Source: Neopestalotiopsis rosae (lineage: Eukaryota; Ascomycota; Sordariomycetes; Amphisphaeriales; Sporocadaceae). Taken from it: a stretch of DNA of 64,000 bases. The position numbers and the translations under genes were made by a program. Within the stretch, counting starts at the first letter, position 1; the number at the start of each line of letters is the position of its first letter. Under the pieces are notes generated by a model. The model saw nothing but the letters and a program-made list of their open reading frames with translations. It made no database searches and was not told the origin of the DNA. This document shows, one piece after another, positions 23,604 to 34,338 of the stretch. The stretch spans positions 1,178,001 through 1,242,000 of the forward strand of contig JALGAS010000010.1 of the NCBI GenBank assembly GCA_023078685.1, in the 5' to 3' direction.

Positions 23604-25337
23604 CTCTCTAGTTTTGAATTTGTAGTAAAGTTTAGAAATGCTCCAGTGATTCAATCAGTGAGAACCACGATAAAGTAGATGGGAGGCCTGGCTCAAGTAA
23701 TGAAATGAAGGGATCTCCTGATCATCACAACTCCACCGGTATGCCTCTATGAAAAGGAAGATCTGTGGGGTAAAATATCGTGAAAGCCAAGAAGCAAGAG
23801 GCAGGAACTGAGACCGACACGATTATCTGTTGGAGGGCAAGGCTCCCTTATAATATGCGGGAGAGGAACCACGAGCCAAGGCACACTCAGTCCCCCTGGC
23901 TATAGAAGGGAGAATGCTACACGCGCGTGGCGAAAATAGTTGCAGCTATAAAGGGGCCCAACCAACCATATAGATAACTTGAGACCGGATGACTTGAGGC
24001 TCAAGAGGCTGAAGGAGGCTCAGGCGGAACAAAAGGCGGGAAATAGGAAAGATCTTAAATGGCCATGTTCTTCTTTACCTTTTCGCAAGGGGTGTGAAGG
24101 TTTCGGGCACGAGTGTTGCGCTACTGTAAGTGGGCATGTATATACTCTGTACATTTATCATGAATATACGTATGGGCATGCAACGTCGTACCTAGTATAA
24201 TGGAGCGCAGCCCGCAACTACTCTTGTAGGCAAGCAGCCGACCCCCAAAGATCGGCACACGAGATGCAGAATGCAGGATATGGCAGAGCGAAAAGACGGC
24301 GAGCCAGTCGATGCGATTTCGACCGGGAACATCATCCTGCTCAGGGGTGACACCTGCCCAGAATTGATAATGAGCAAAACCTGACTTGAGGTCATGTCGC
24401 GCTCTCATTCGCAGCCGCGCAGATGAGAGAAGAAGAAGTTGGTGTCCGGGCATTGCTTGGGGGCAAGAGGGTCCCGGAGCTAATGTACACAAGCTGTAGA
24501 AGAAATCCTTCTTTTTAGAATTAAGCTGCCAGTACCTTGACAACCCCTGCTGCAGGTCAAATTGGACACTGCCGAATGTGTGCATAGATCTGATCCAATT
24601 CGTGCTGCTCAAGAGGCAAAGAGGAGTCGAAATCAAGATTCCAGCGCATGCTTGGAGGGCCGGCAGGAGGGGACCCAAGGTCGCAGAAGCATGACAAAGG
24701 CATGTGATTGGATGTCGCACGGGACCTGGCTTATTAGTAAAAGACGAAGTGGGTGGTGGTCTTTGTATGGTGTGTGGGTGAATGAATGACCCTGATCTGG
24801 TCCTGCGCGCCCGGGGACCAATGGGGGGGAAAACCACTGAAAGTTCCATTTTGGCTTTGGACTTGGCAACACACCATCACGTTTGTCTCTGCCGTTCTTG
24901 TGGGGTAGATGCGCCACAGCCGTGTTTCCGTGTTACGACATACTCTATTACAACGAAACACGTTCGTTTTTAGCCAAGCAAAACCCCAAATTCATCTGTA
25001 GGCATACTAGCAACCTCTTGATATGCCTGTATATAGTGAAGATCAAGCGGCGAACCCAAGGAATCCAAGGGACCAGCCGTGTAGTATTAGTAGTATCTAC
25101 GGTAACACATGTATTTACATTGATGTATGCCTCGAAGTCGTATAATCATAATCCACGAGCCAGAGCTTGTCATCGCTCTCGGCTCTCCCTCCCACTACTC
25201 CTTTTCAAAGACTTTCCAGAGCCTACCACGCAGATGTCTCTACGTGGTTACTCTCTAAACTCCTGGGTATCATGTTGGTTATTTTTTTCTTTTTCTTTTT
25301 TTTTATGGTGAATGAACGCTCAGACGGGTGTCATTCA
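23604..25337. other. Intergenic
   Basis: Upstream region of the GH5 gene and 3' flank of the PH-domain gene. The longest frame (24121-24849, minus) is low in family character and has no visible domain; I do not call it. A T-rich tract lies at about 25278-25303. Confidence 0.45.
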
Positions 25338-26655
25338 CTATGCCGTGCCGCTGCTTCCAGTGGCCGCCGTTTGTTGCCGAGCCTCCAATTCTCTCCTCCT
25401 TGAGAGCAGGCTCTTGAAGGCTCCAAGGCACTTTACAAGCGTCTCCTCGTCCTTTGTGCTGAATCGGTAACTCTTTTCGTCTGTAATGATTTGCATGCAG
25501 AAAGGCTTGTTCTTGGCCAGAGCATCGATATCCACCACGTTGACGACAGTTGACAGCGGCATGATAAAGGCGGCCGTATACTCGGCCTCGTCTTTGTACA
25601 GAATCAAGTTCCTAGGTCGAAGCACAGCCCAGCAGTTCTTCCACTGCCTCACGCCGCGCTTGTGCTTGAGCAGTTGCAGCCAGCCCTGCCAAACGACTCT
25701 GTCAGGATCGGTCTCAATGTTGAGGCCACTGAGTTGGCTCAAATTTCTGCCGCCCATCACTGGTCGCAACGCGGCCGAGTTTGAGAGCGATCGCGATGTC
25801 AGATTCTCCAGAGATGCCCCAACACGAGGCGCCTCACAGTCGGAGAAGTCCGAGTGAGACACTAGCTCGTTGCCAGACATCCCGGATTGCTCCCAGGTGT
25901 GTGAAGGCCTCCTCGTTGACGACGACAGCGGCTTGGGTGGCAGAATATCAATCGGCTCGGGCGAAGACGAAATGTTGCGATCCTGGTCGATGGAGGCATC
26001 CTTCGGTGGACCAGATGTGTTGTTGCCCAGAACATCTACGGCAGCATAAGACTGGCGGCGCACGATCGGGCTGGCAAGGAACATTTCTTCCTCATCCTCC
26101 TCTATTCTAGCATCGCGGCGGATGAGCTCAATCCATTCCTTCGCTTCTTCGGCGCTCGCCGCTTCAAAGTGGTAGTTCTTGGCCGGAGAAAAGAGGCCAA
26201 ACAAGTTGTGGCGCTTCTGCTTGGGATCCTTGAGCAAGGTGACGGCAGATAATTCGGACAGGTATATCTTGTGACGGAGCTTGCTCTCTTTATCTGACTT
26301 GTAAAGAGAGATGGTATCTGGTCGCAACACTAGGTAGACTGGCTTCCATGCCTAAGGGACACAATGTTAGTATGGAGGATACACCTCGACTCCTCATGGA
26401 TGCGTCACCTACCTTTGTCTTTTGTGTACGCTTCTGAACGTAGCCAGACTTGATAACCCGGTCGAACTCGAAGCTGCCGTTCTGGTTGACGGGACTAGGG
26501 GACGCCAGACCCAACTGGTTCCGCAGTCGACTTGTCACAGTGGAGGTCAGGTTGACAGCTGCAGCAGGTATCGTGAGCTTTGCGCCGCGTCCAGGGAGTC
26601 TCGGAGAAGTCGGAGACACATCTGTCGCAGCTGGTTGACTAATAGTTTCCGCCAT
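25338..26655 (-). CDS. Dual PH-domain protein (Opy1-like)
   Basis: Predicted 418-aa protein with two pleckstrin homology domains, the architecture of yeast Opy1, a PI(4,5)P2-responsive membrane protein. Exons 26655-26413 and 26351-25338, phase 0; the intron falls inside PH1 between QKTK and AWKPVYLVLRP. PH1 spans about 67-175 (IKSGYVQKRTQKTKAWKPVY and a terminal AKEWIELIRRD with the domain Trp). A 120-residue Ser/Pro-rich linker follows. PH2 spans about 300-405 (WQGWLQLLKHKRGVRQWKNC, then KCLGAFKSLL). The basic residues in the first strands (KRTQKTK, KHKRGVRQWK) fit phosphoinositide binding. No catalytic domain. Peripheral membrane/plasma membrane location is inferred. The Opy1 assignment rests on architecture, so orthology is moderate. 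Confidence 0.88.
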
Positions 26656-29600
26656 TTTGAAGATTGGCCGAAACGTAAAGAGAGATGGTTGCGCTGAGGA
26701 ATGGAGCTGTCGCCAAGGTCTTGCGCATTAGCTATTATTTACTCGTCGAGTTGGGTATGCTGCGCAGTTCGAATCTCGTTCCGACTCGGCCGTGGCAGGG
26801 AGAAGCCTGGGTGGCTTATTACGTTGAAGAGGTCGAAATGGACAGGTCGAGGAACAGTCGGTGGCCTAGTGGGATTTTGGGCATCCGGGATACTGCGGTA
26901 AAAATAACGTAGTCTTGCATGAATGATGCGGTCGACTGATCGAGCTCAGCGGGGTCGGGGGGTTGTTCGCGCTGGGGTCAAGCTCGCCAGGGAAGTGTCG
27001 TTCCTGACGGCAGATGGCCCGGGGACAGTCGAACCTAAAAGCGACTTGGGATCGATCGACACAAATTCGCAATCGGCAGTTAACCGGCGGTCGGCCGCGC
27101 CGCAGGTAGCAGCTGGCGGTAACTAGCTTTGCACAGTGTCCCAAAGGGACTGTTGATCAGGTTGGCTACCGGTACTTGTGTGTCCTGGTAGTGGTAGGGA
27201 GAGGGCTGCCGTAGCGAGCTTGAGCGTTGCCCCTACCTACTCCGTGGGAGTCGAGATGATGAATTGGGAAACTAGTTGAGAAAGATGGAAACCTCGACTA
27301 GTTTTTGAGGGGAAACAACAGCAAAGACAAATAAAAAAGAAAGTTTTAAAATATTGTAGAGAGAGCAAGGGGTGCAAGACCAGCGCACAGAGAATAAGGA
27401 GAAAGCTCGTGGAGAGGCAAGACAAGGGGTCGAGGTAGGGAATGAACGTGGTGATGGGGTTTTGGTTTGTTAGGTCCAAGGTCGTTTGGGCTCAAGTAGA
27501 AACCAAAAGAGTAGGTAAAAGACGGAAGGAGTAAAAAAAGAGAGAGTCGCAGATCATGCACCAACAGTATTCAGGTACGGCGCAGCACAGTAGCAATTAT
27601 TCTGTAGGTGTGTGTGTGTGTGTAGCTCGTAGCCTTTGATGCACAGTGATCAAAAGAGTAGATCTTGCTTGGCTGTCTGGAAGGGTCGGTGTAAAGAAGA
27701 GATGCATGCAGCAAGTCCAAGTCGGCCGGCTGTTGGAGCTCGAGCTGCAGATCAGAACATTGGCTGTCGCAGGTTCTTTGCACCCGAACGGGCGCGACCA
27801 AGCAGGGGGTTTAAGGTCTGATCTGATCTCGTTGAAGCGATGGAGTGGTGTGTAGTACTAGGTAGTACTTGGTAGGTAACGATATGTGTAAGCCAGTAGC
27901 GCCGCAGTAGTAGAAGAATGTAGTAAGTAGTAGGTAATAAACGAACGTAGGACTTTTTTCCCTTTGCTTGGACGCGAGAGTTGCAACAAGCGATATATTA
28001 TTATGTCATGTAATGAAGCAACAGACGAATGACAAGAGGCCCATAAACACACACACATAAAGGGAAGAAACAACCGAAGGTCGAAGAGACGGGGGTGGCC
28101 TTTTTTAGCACGGCGTTTTGCATCATGCAATCTCACCTCCTCGACGGACCGGAACAAGTCTCATAATAAAATGGTTCCAACTCGTTCCTCTCTCTCTTTG
28201 GACTTGACCTCCAGGCCTCTGGCCTCTCTTGCCTATCTATGTACCTATCTATGCATGCCAGGGTCAACAAATGATTGAATGGGAAGCGATTGTCTGGAAC
28301 GGACCTCTTTTGGCTCTAGCAGCAGAATCTCTGGCCGCTGATCATCTACTGGCCAGTGCCACTCCCAATTCCCTTTACACCATTATCTTAGCCAAAGAAT
28401 TTGAATTGTTTCACGCCAAAAAGTCGATAGTGGGCGGCTCAAGTTTTATGGCGATGGAGCCTCGCCTGGGGACGCTATGCCCGTTGCCCACAGAGTGCCT
28501 GGGTAGTCTTGGTAGTGAAATAGAAATCCAGACCATTGCGGCGGCTAGGTTAGGTATTTCATGCATTTTTCCATGACCGTCTGCTGACTAGGGTCTTCCT
28601 GGTTCACTTTGGCACGACGCCTCTTTTCTTTGGCTTACTACTGCTACTGCTGCTAGCTACTGTAGACATGTACCGTAGCGGCGCAATGGAAGGGGAAATG
28701 GAACATTGAAGCAAAGAAGGGCATTTGATCACAAGTCAGTCCGTGCCGCACTACGGCCGATTCATGATTCAATTGCTCTCTGCTGCTAGCAAAATCCCCG
28801 ATCTGCTTTCTCATGGCAAACAGGAAAACGTGATCATATGGGACCAAAGCTCTAGCTCCAAGCTAAGAAATGTGTCGCCATTTCTAAATTGGCAAGCTTT
28901 CTCAATCAAAAAAAGGTCACGATAGGGCTGGATCGACATTTGGTCTTTCGAATTCCAAAGGTCACGCCAGCGGTGGTGAATGATGAAATTACCCAAAGTT
29001 CGCTCTCCCCCCAAGTCTGTGCAATTCCAACAAGGTCACAGACACCTTGTTCACAAAGTCCGATCCCCACCAGTGACCTTAATTTGGGTTTGCGAGCCTT
29101 GTTGAGACGAGGCCGCAACATGACCACGGCTGCGGCCAGGCCACTGGACGAATTCCACAAAACGAGCGCGAACACAGAAAGGGGGTGATCATTGGCTGGA
29201 CAACAACCGGCAATCCAGTCGAGGAAGAACCTCACCGGGTGTTTGTACGGGCTGAAGTGTCATACCCTTACCTGTTGACCTTTAATTCGCTTGAACTATA
29301 TCAACTTATTGTACAGTTTCATCTGTTTTTCCTTTCAGGGGTGCTTGATACATACATACAAGGCACAATCGGATAGCGCCGAAACACATCTTGATATGTT
29401 ATGTCGAGCTCGTTATGAAAACATTGGTTAAATGTCCATCATGACTCCAGCTCGTATTGCGTCATGACCATATATTGCAGATGAATTGATCATATGCTTG
29501 TCCGTGTCTTGAGCTTAAGCTGGGACCTGGGATCTGAGCACGTAGGGCAGAAAAGTCTCATTCAGCGCCCCGGTATCATCATGAGGCTCTGATTATTTTT

Positions 29601-29703
29601 GAGACATCTGGATATCTTTATTCATGTCATAATTCCCATACACTATCATTTGCGCGTTTCAATGTGTATCTGGAGCCACACTACTCAAAAATCATTATAG
29701 TCG
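26656..29703. other. Intergenic, 3 kb, (TG)n microsatellite
   Basis: No supportable gene. A (TG) microsatellite occupies 27608-27622. The segment 27240-28200 is purine-rich and has mirror frames on both strands. The first several hundred bases are the likely promoter and leader of the PH-domain gene; the last part is 3' flank of pex8. Confidence 0.45.
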
Positions 29704-31821
29704 CTAAAGTCTTGGCGTGCTCTTGTTCCCGTTGAGTGCACCGCTCATCATGTACTCCTCTTGCTTTTCCTGAACCCTCGGGGCATTTAAGAGGACCATT
29801 TCCCTTCCACCTCCAGTTCCCCACCACGCGACACCAATTGCGGCTCTTTCCACGTCCATTTCACCACTGACAAGTACATCCCAGAACCTCTTCCTTGCTA
29901 CTTCACGCATGCCAGCATCAGCAATTGTGTTCATGGCCTCGGCCGTGCGCGAGAGCCACTCGTCGACTATTGGTAATGGCAAGAAAGGCAGGGCGTCAAT
30001 CAACGCTAGTACCAGCGTCGATTGTTCCGACAGCGGTGGTTGCTGAACCTGGTTCTCTGGTTGCTGAGACGCCATTGGTGATGGAGACGTGGGTGCGGCT
30101 TCGGGTGCGAGAGGAAGCGCGTTCGCCGACATGGAACGGAAGTGCAATGTCTCGAGAAGTACCTCGGACAGATTTGGATGTGTTGCCGATATTGGGAAAG
30201 GCGGCGAAACGATTTGCATAACCGTTTTGAAGGCGAGGCGAAATTGTCGTGAGGAAATTCTTGTTGGGAACGATTGGAGCAATGTATCGACGTAGAATGG
30301 TATCGTAGACACAGTCAACTCTGCATGCTGCGGGCAAGACATGACAGAGAGGATCGCAGAATGAGATGCCTCGAAGAGAGGCATGGTAAGGGAGTTTGGC
30401 GGCATGCTCTCGGCCGTGGAGATTGCCAAAGAAAGCTGGGCCGTCGCTGGTGCAAGGATAAGATTCTCGGCAGCCGGTGTAGGAAGTGAAAGTGGAAGAT
30501 GTTCCGCTAGATTGAGATAGAACAAGGTGAGTGCCTGATCCAAGGCGGCTGGCGGGCTACCATTTGCCTGCAGCGTTGGGAGTATAGTTTCTTGCAAGAA
30601 GCCAATGCAAGCTTCCGGATACCGGGAAATGACATCGATGGATGTAAGATATGTAAATGTGTATACTTGGAAAGCATCCGCGCCACCTCTAGATGAGATG
30701 AAATAGAGGTTGCGCAGCACGTGGAGCGTCTTCGATGCCACAATCGGTGCGACAGCATCATTTTTCAGAGGCGGGTCCAGTAGGCAGCGCCCTACCAGGG
30801 GCTGCGCAGTCGCGACAACAGCATACATAAGCTTCTTCAGGACTTGCCATAACAGGTTCCAAGGACCTTGTTGTATCTCCGGAGCCAAGACCGCAGACTC
30901 GACCGACACATCAATCGCCGAAAACGGACACTTCCTCCATTGCTCCAGCAAGTCAATCGATAGAGCGAGTAATTGATCTTGAGCTTGAAGAACAGCCCTT
31001 GAGTCGGACGCGTGCTCTACAGCAAAAGCCGCTACTCGTGATAGAGGCCCCATGTTTTGGACTAACGGCCGGCTTGCAACTTGTTGTACTGCAGCAAAAG
31101 AGTCGGAAGACGTCCTATAGAAGGCTTCGTGTCCAGCAAAGTTTCCAGCAGATATCGTGCTCAAGAAGTCTCCTCCCTGGAAACCCTCGGTTCCCGTCAT
31201 GACGCGCAGAGTGGCCGGTAACAACAAGTCGCAGTTCAGAGCACTCTTATTCCAATCCGATAGGACCGGGAAGGAATACGTCAAGGCCAAGACAAGAGCA
31301 CTGTTGCCGAGTTCCTGGGTCTGTACTCCATCTGCCAAAGCCATGTTTGCTGCCGTGACCACGGCTTGTTCCAGGGTGGACTTCAAACCAGACGAAAGGG
31401 TCCTTCTGTCGTTGCTCTCCATGCCGAGCAGGATACCGGTGAGAACCAAGAGATGTTTCCATCTGGCTGAGCGCTCGTCGGCACCTTTGGCGACAGCTCG
31501 TGCCCAGGCTTCGGGTCGCAGGCCACTGCCCTCGGGTTTCTGTCCCCATACCAGCGTGGCATTTTTCTCTGAATTCTGTATGACATGCTTTGCTGCAGTG
31601 TTGTATATACTTATGATTCTAAGGCAAGAACGCAAGCCGTCTGGCAGTTCCCATATCGAGCGTGCCGTCAGGAGATGTGAGGTGAGAAGAGTGATGTTTA
31701 GCGGGTTGTTTAGATTCGACAGCAAGGTCGTTGTGGTTGCAAATATCTTGTTCGTCTCGGCAGCGTTTGGCGGTACTTGGTAGGCACGCAAAGCCACCGT
31801 CAACAACCGATCGATTGACAT
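29704..31821 (-). CDS. pex8: Peroxin 8 (peroxisomal importomer subunit)
   Basis: Predicted 705-aa intronless protein resembling Pex8 of filamentous fungi, the lumen-side peripheral membrane peroxin that links docking and RING subcomplexes in matrix protein import. Visible: N-terminal MSIDRLLTVALRAYQVPP, a long helical alpha-solenoid-like body, and recurring Leu-rich helices up to about 600. A Pro/Ser/Gln-rich spacer at about 588-620 precedes a final conserved block with VIDEWLSR-like and GVAWWGTGGG sequences. Fungal Pex8 proteins usually carry peroxisomal signals: here the N-terminus has an RL-x5 pattern near, but not matching, a PTS2, and the end is PRL, a non-canonical PTS1. No transmembrane segment is obvious. 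Divergent from the TMEM170-like gene (381 bp between starts). Identification is by recall of the family and not by a search. Confidence 0.82.
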   Translation of the reverse strand: MSIDRLLTVALRAYQVPPNAAETNKIFATTTTLLSNLNNPLNITLLTSHLLTARSIWELPDGLRSCLRIISIYNTAAKHVIQNSEKNATLVWGQKPEGSGLRPEAWARAVAKGADERSARWKHLLVLTGILLGMESNDRRTLSSGLKSTLEQAVVTAANMALADGVQTQELGNSALVLALTYSFPVLSDWNKSALNCDLLLPATLRVMTGTEGFQGGDFLSTISAGNFAGHEAFYRTSSDSFAAVQQVASRPLVQNMGPLSRVAAFAVEHASDSRAVLQAQDQLLALSIDLLEQWRKCPFSAIDVSVESAVLAPEIQQGPWNLLWQVLKKLMYAVVATAQPLVGRCLLDPPLKNDAVAPIVASKTLHVLRNLYFISSRGGADAFQVYTFTYLTSIDVISRYPEACIGFLQETILPTLQANGSPPAALDQALTLFYLNLAEHLPLSLPTPAAENLILAPATAQLSLAISTAESMPPNSLTMPLFEASHSAILSVMSCPQHAELTVSTIPFYVDTLLQSFPTRISSRQFRLAFKTVMQIVSPPFPISATHPNLSEVLLETLHFRSMSANALPLAPEAAPTSPSPMASQQPENQVQQPPLSEQSTLVLALIDALPFLPLPIVDEWLSRTAEAMNTIADAGMREVARKRFWDVLVSGEMDVERAAIGVAWWGTGGGREMVLLNAPRVQEKQEEYMMSGALNGNKSTPRL

Positions 31822-32202
31822 GTTGACAGTCTGTCGTCGCAGATATTACATGCTGATATGCTCGTTGCGATTGAAGCGATGGATGGGTTGTAAGCTCCAA
31901 AGTTGCGGTTGCGACTGCGAGACTCGGGACGTAGTTCGGCGTTCAGGTGCCCACATTTTGCCGAGGCACTGGGGGACCTCACTGCTGCACCCAACCTTAC
32001 CTAGCTGCTAGCACCTGCAAGACAACGTCGATCAGCAGCGACCCGACCCCGGCCAATGCGCGCTGCCATCGACTGCTTCCGCCCCCTAACAACCCCTACA
32101 AATGCCGTCCGTACCTAAGCAACCTTACGTCGAGATCCACTCCCTCTCTCAAACTCACCGTACCACGTACAACCAAAAGAGAGCGGCGCTCGTGTCTTTG
32201 CC
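31822..32202. promoter_or_regulatory. Bidirectional promoter region, pex8 and TMEM170-like gene
   Basis: 381 bp between two divergent start codons. No TATA box or named operator is assigned. Confidence 0.4.
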
Positions 32203-32734
32203 ATGGGACAACAAGTGTAAGTCATTGACGACTATTGTGATAGATCCTTGTTCTGATTCATTGTAGCTCGACGAGCGCAGAGGGCTGCGATCCACGCCGG
32301 CCATCCTTCCCTTCACTCTATTGGCCGACGAACACCTGTGAAGATGCCATCTACTACCTGCGGGACTCATGGCGGTTTACCCTGCTGTGGACTCTCATTC
32401 TATACGCCATCTTTCACTTGGGTGCAGCTGCTGTAGCCCTATTTGTTCAAGTCGGGAAGCATCGGTCGACATGGAAATACCTTTGGACCGTTCCCATCAT
32501 CTACGCCGTCACAGCTGCCGTCGAAGCAGTTGTGGCAGGCAGTGTTGTTGGCGTCCTGTAAGTCGTGGACCTGCAAGTAGGCAAGTGAGAAAATAATACT
32601 AATGATTACCTAGAGTTGGCGCTGTCTACTTTACTGGAAAGTTCCAGATGTCAACCTGGATACCATTCATCTGGGGGTGGATCAATGTCTTGATGCTCAT
32701 CGTTTCGTCATTCACTATCCAAGGTGGTCTATGA
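32203..32734 (+). CDS. Small membrane protein, TMEM170-like
   Basis: Predicted 141-aa integral membrane protein. Exons 32203-32216 (only 14 nt), 32267-32557 and 32614-32734; GT-AG junctions keep frame. After a short polar N-terminus it shows CEDAIYYLRDSWRFTLLWTL then ILYAIFHLGAAAVALFVQ, a basic loop (GKHRSTWKY), a second span (TVPIIYAVTAAVEAVVAGSV) and a third (STWIPFIWGWINVLMLIVSS). The order (pre-helix, three spans, short C-tail) and the YYLRDSWRFTL type of entry fit the fungal branch of the TMEM170 family, which in animals acts in ER and nuclear envelope shape. The assignment is from recall. The tiny first exon is the weakest part of the model. Convergent with the acetyltransferase gene, only 36 bp between stops. 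Confidence 0.78.
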
Positions 32735-32770
32735 AGACGCAGCACCATGCTGTTTCAGTATGACCAGGCC

Positions 32771-33559
32771 TTAATCTTGTGCAGCTGTTCCGGGTAAGGA
32801 ATGAGGCACAGTCGATGGCTCGATGGGTCTCAAAATTCTTGCCGGGTTGCCAGCCACTACATGGTACGGAGGGACATCTTTGGTCACGACACTTCCGGCA
32901 CCCACGACGACTCCCTTGCCAATAGTCACTCCCGGAAGGACAATACAATTTCCTCCAAACCAGCAGTCCTCGCCAATGGTGATTGGCTTACCGCTTTCGG
33001 GGCCTTTGGTTCCATTGCGAATGGTGGGATCTACCGGATGGGTGCCCGAGTAGAAGGAACAATTTGGACCGATAAGAGTGCGAGCCCCAACGGATATCAA
33101 GCATGTATCGATCCAAGTACTGCCGCTATTGACATAAACATTGTCACCGAATCTGGCAAGTCAGCAATTTTCTGCAGCACATGGTCTCAGGAATGACCGA
33201 CTTTACGTTGTGGCCGTAATCCATCTTGATCGGCGCATCACACCACACTTGCTCTCCAAAAAGGTCTTCGTCCTCCTCGGGTGTCGCCGCAACAGGAGGG
33301 AGAGGAGTCTTATCATCCTGAATGCTGTCGAGAATACGACTATAAGTCAGTGGAATACAAAGAGTACCGAGGACTCTCACAGTTTGAAGAGCTCAACTAG
33401 CCTACGGCGCGACACATCGCCGGCTCTGTTGTAAGCTTCGCAAGCCAGGCGACATCTTTTGCGATCCGCAATGAGATCTGGAGTAAAGGCATAGTACAAC
33501 TGCCCTTCTCTCATCAGTCTCTTGTTCTCCTCGATATTGATGTTCCTAAGAGGATCCAT
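32771..33559 (-). CDS. Maltose/galactoside O-acetyltransferase-like enzyme
   Basis: Predicted 232-aa acetyl-CoA-dependent sugar O-acetyltransferase of the left-handed beta-helix (hexapeptide) class. Exons 33559-33381, 33339-33202 and 33152-32771. The Mac domain is at the N-terminus (ENKRLMREGQLYYAFTPDLI, RKRCRLACEAYN). The hexapeptide core follows (IKMDYGHNVKFGDNVYVNSG, ISVGARTLIGPNC, ITIGEDCWFGGNCIVLPGVT, IGKGVVVGAGSVVTKDVP). The presumed catalytic His lies in SGTHPVD. The end has the usual GNPARILRPI. The second donor is GTCGGT, poor beyond GT, chosen because it alone joins DYGHNVK to FGDN in frame with the acceptor; a nearby GTAAAG would break frame. Cytosolic. Natural substrate unknown. 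Confidence 0.88.
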
Positions 33560-34338
33560 TGTCTCTCGTGCGCTTGTCTTCGAGATATCGCCAGCCAGTG
33601 TTAAGAGAATACGTATCGCAATGTAGAGACAGGCCTCGGTGGACCTGAGATCTGTGTGGACTCGTCTAGTTCCCCACCAAACACCCCCAGGCCCACAGGG
33701 CGCTCTCCGACTGGCAAATGGACGACAACATGAATTTCTCTGGACATGTTGGCACTACAAACCTCATCATTTATCTCAATACAAAATTCGTACGATCATG
33801 TCCAATCTATTTGAATTTCTCTAGCTCCTAATGCTGATTGCTGCCACTAGTAGCTCATAGTCTGTTTGTTTGTAAGTAGAAGGCCTATAATTAGGGAGAC
33901 GTCACACCATTTGATACTGCCCGTTTCCGTCTGCACCCCGCAACTAGCCGCTAATCTTATCGAGCGACAGGTACAACGTGGAAGCGGTCGGCCCTGATTG
34001 CCGGATCTCAGACAAGGGCTTCGCGTCAGGATCTGGATATCCCCTTCTACAACCCAAACAAAAGAAAATCATCGCGGCTACGACAGCAACTGTCAGAGGA
34101 CAACAAAGAAGGCGCAAAGTCCTCTCCTTTGTTCTAGTTTGCGCGCATGCTCTCGAGGTAGAAAGACCTCTTCGTCAAACACAATGGAGAGCCCCCCGGA
34201 CAGGTGAGTCCCGTCTTTCTTGTTTGCAAAAATGGCTATGATGCGCCGCCTGCCCGCCTTCTTCGCGATCGACCTTCTCCTCGACCCGTCGTTTCGACCT
34301 CAATGTACGCTTGTCAAGACATCTACACTTGCATCGTC
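33560..34338. promoter_or_regulatory. Divergent region, acetyltransferase and ICMT
   Basis: 779 bp between starts. An ATG at 34184 followed by a perfect GTGAGT donor at 34204 hints at a short upstream exon, but no acceptor found here joins it in frame to the ICMT body, so it may be in the leader. Confidence 0.4.

Noticed and set aside
24121..24849. 242-aa open frame on the minus strand
   Set aside because: Pro/Ser/Leu-rich with no domain, no splice partners, overlapped by other frames; treated as chance.
26765..26785. GTTCGAATC-like sequence resembling a tRNA T-loop
   Set aside because: No matching acceptor, D or anticodon arms around it on either strand.
34184..34203. Possible 20-nt first exon of ICMT ending at a perfect donor
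   Set aside because: No acceptor upstream of the ICMT body joins it in the right phase, so the single-exon start was kept.
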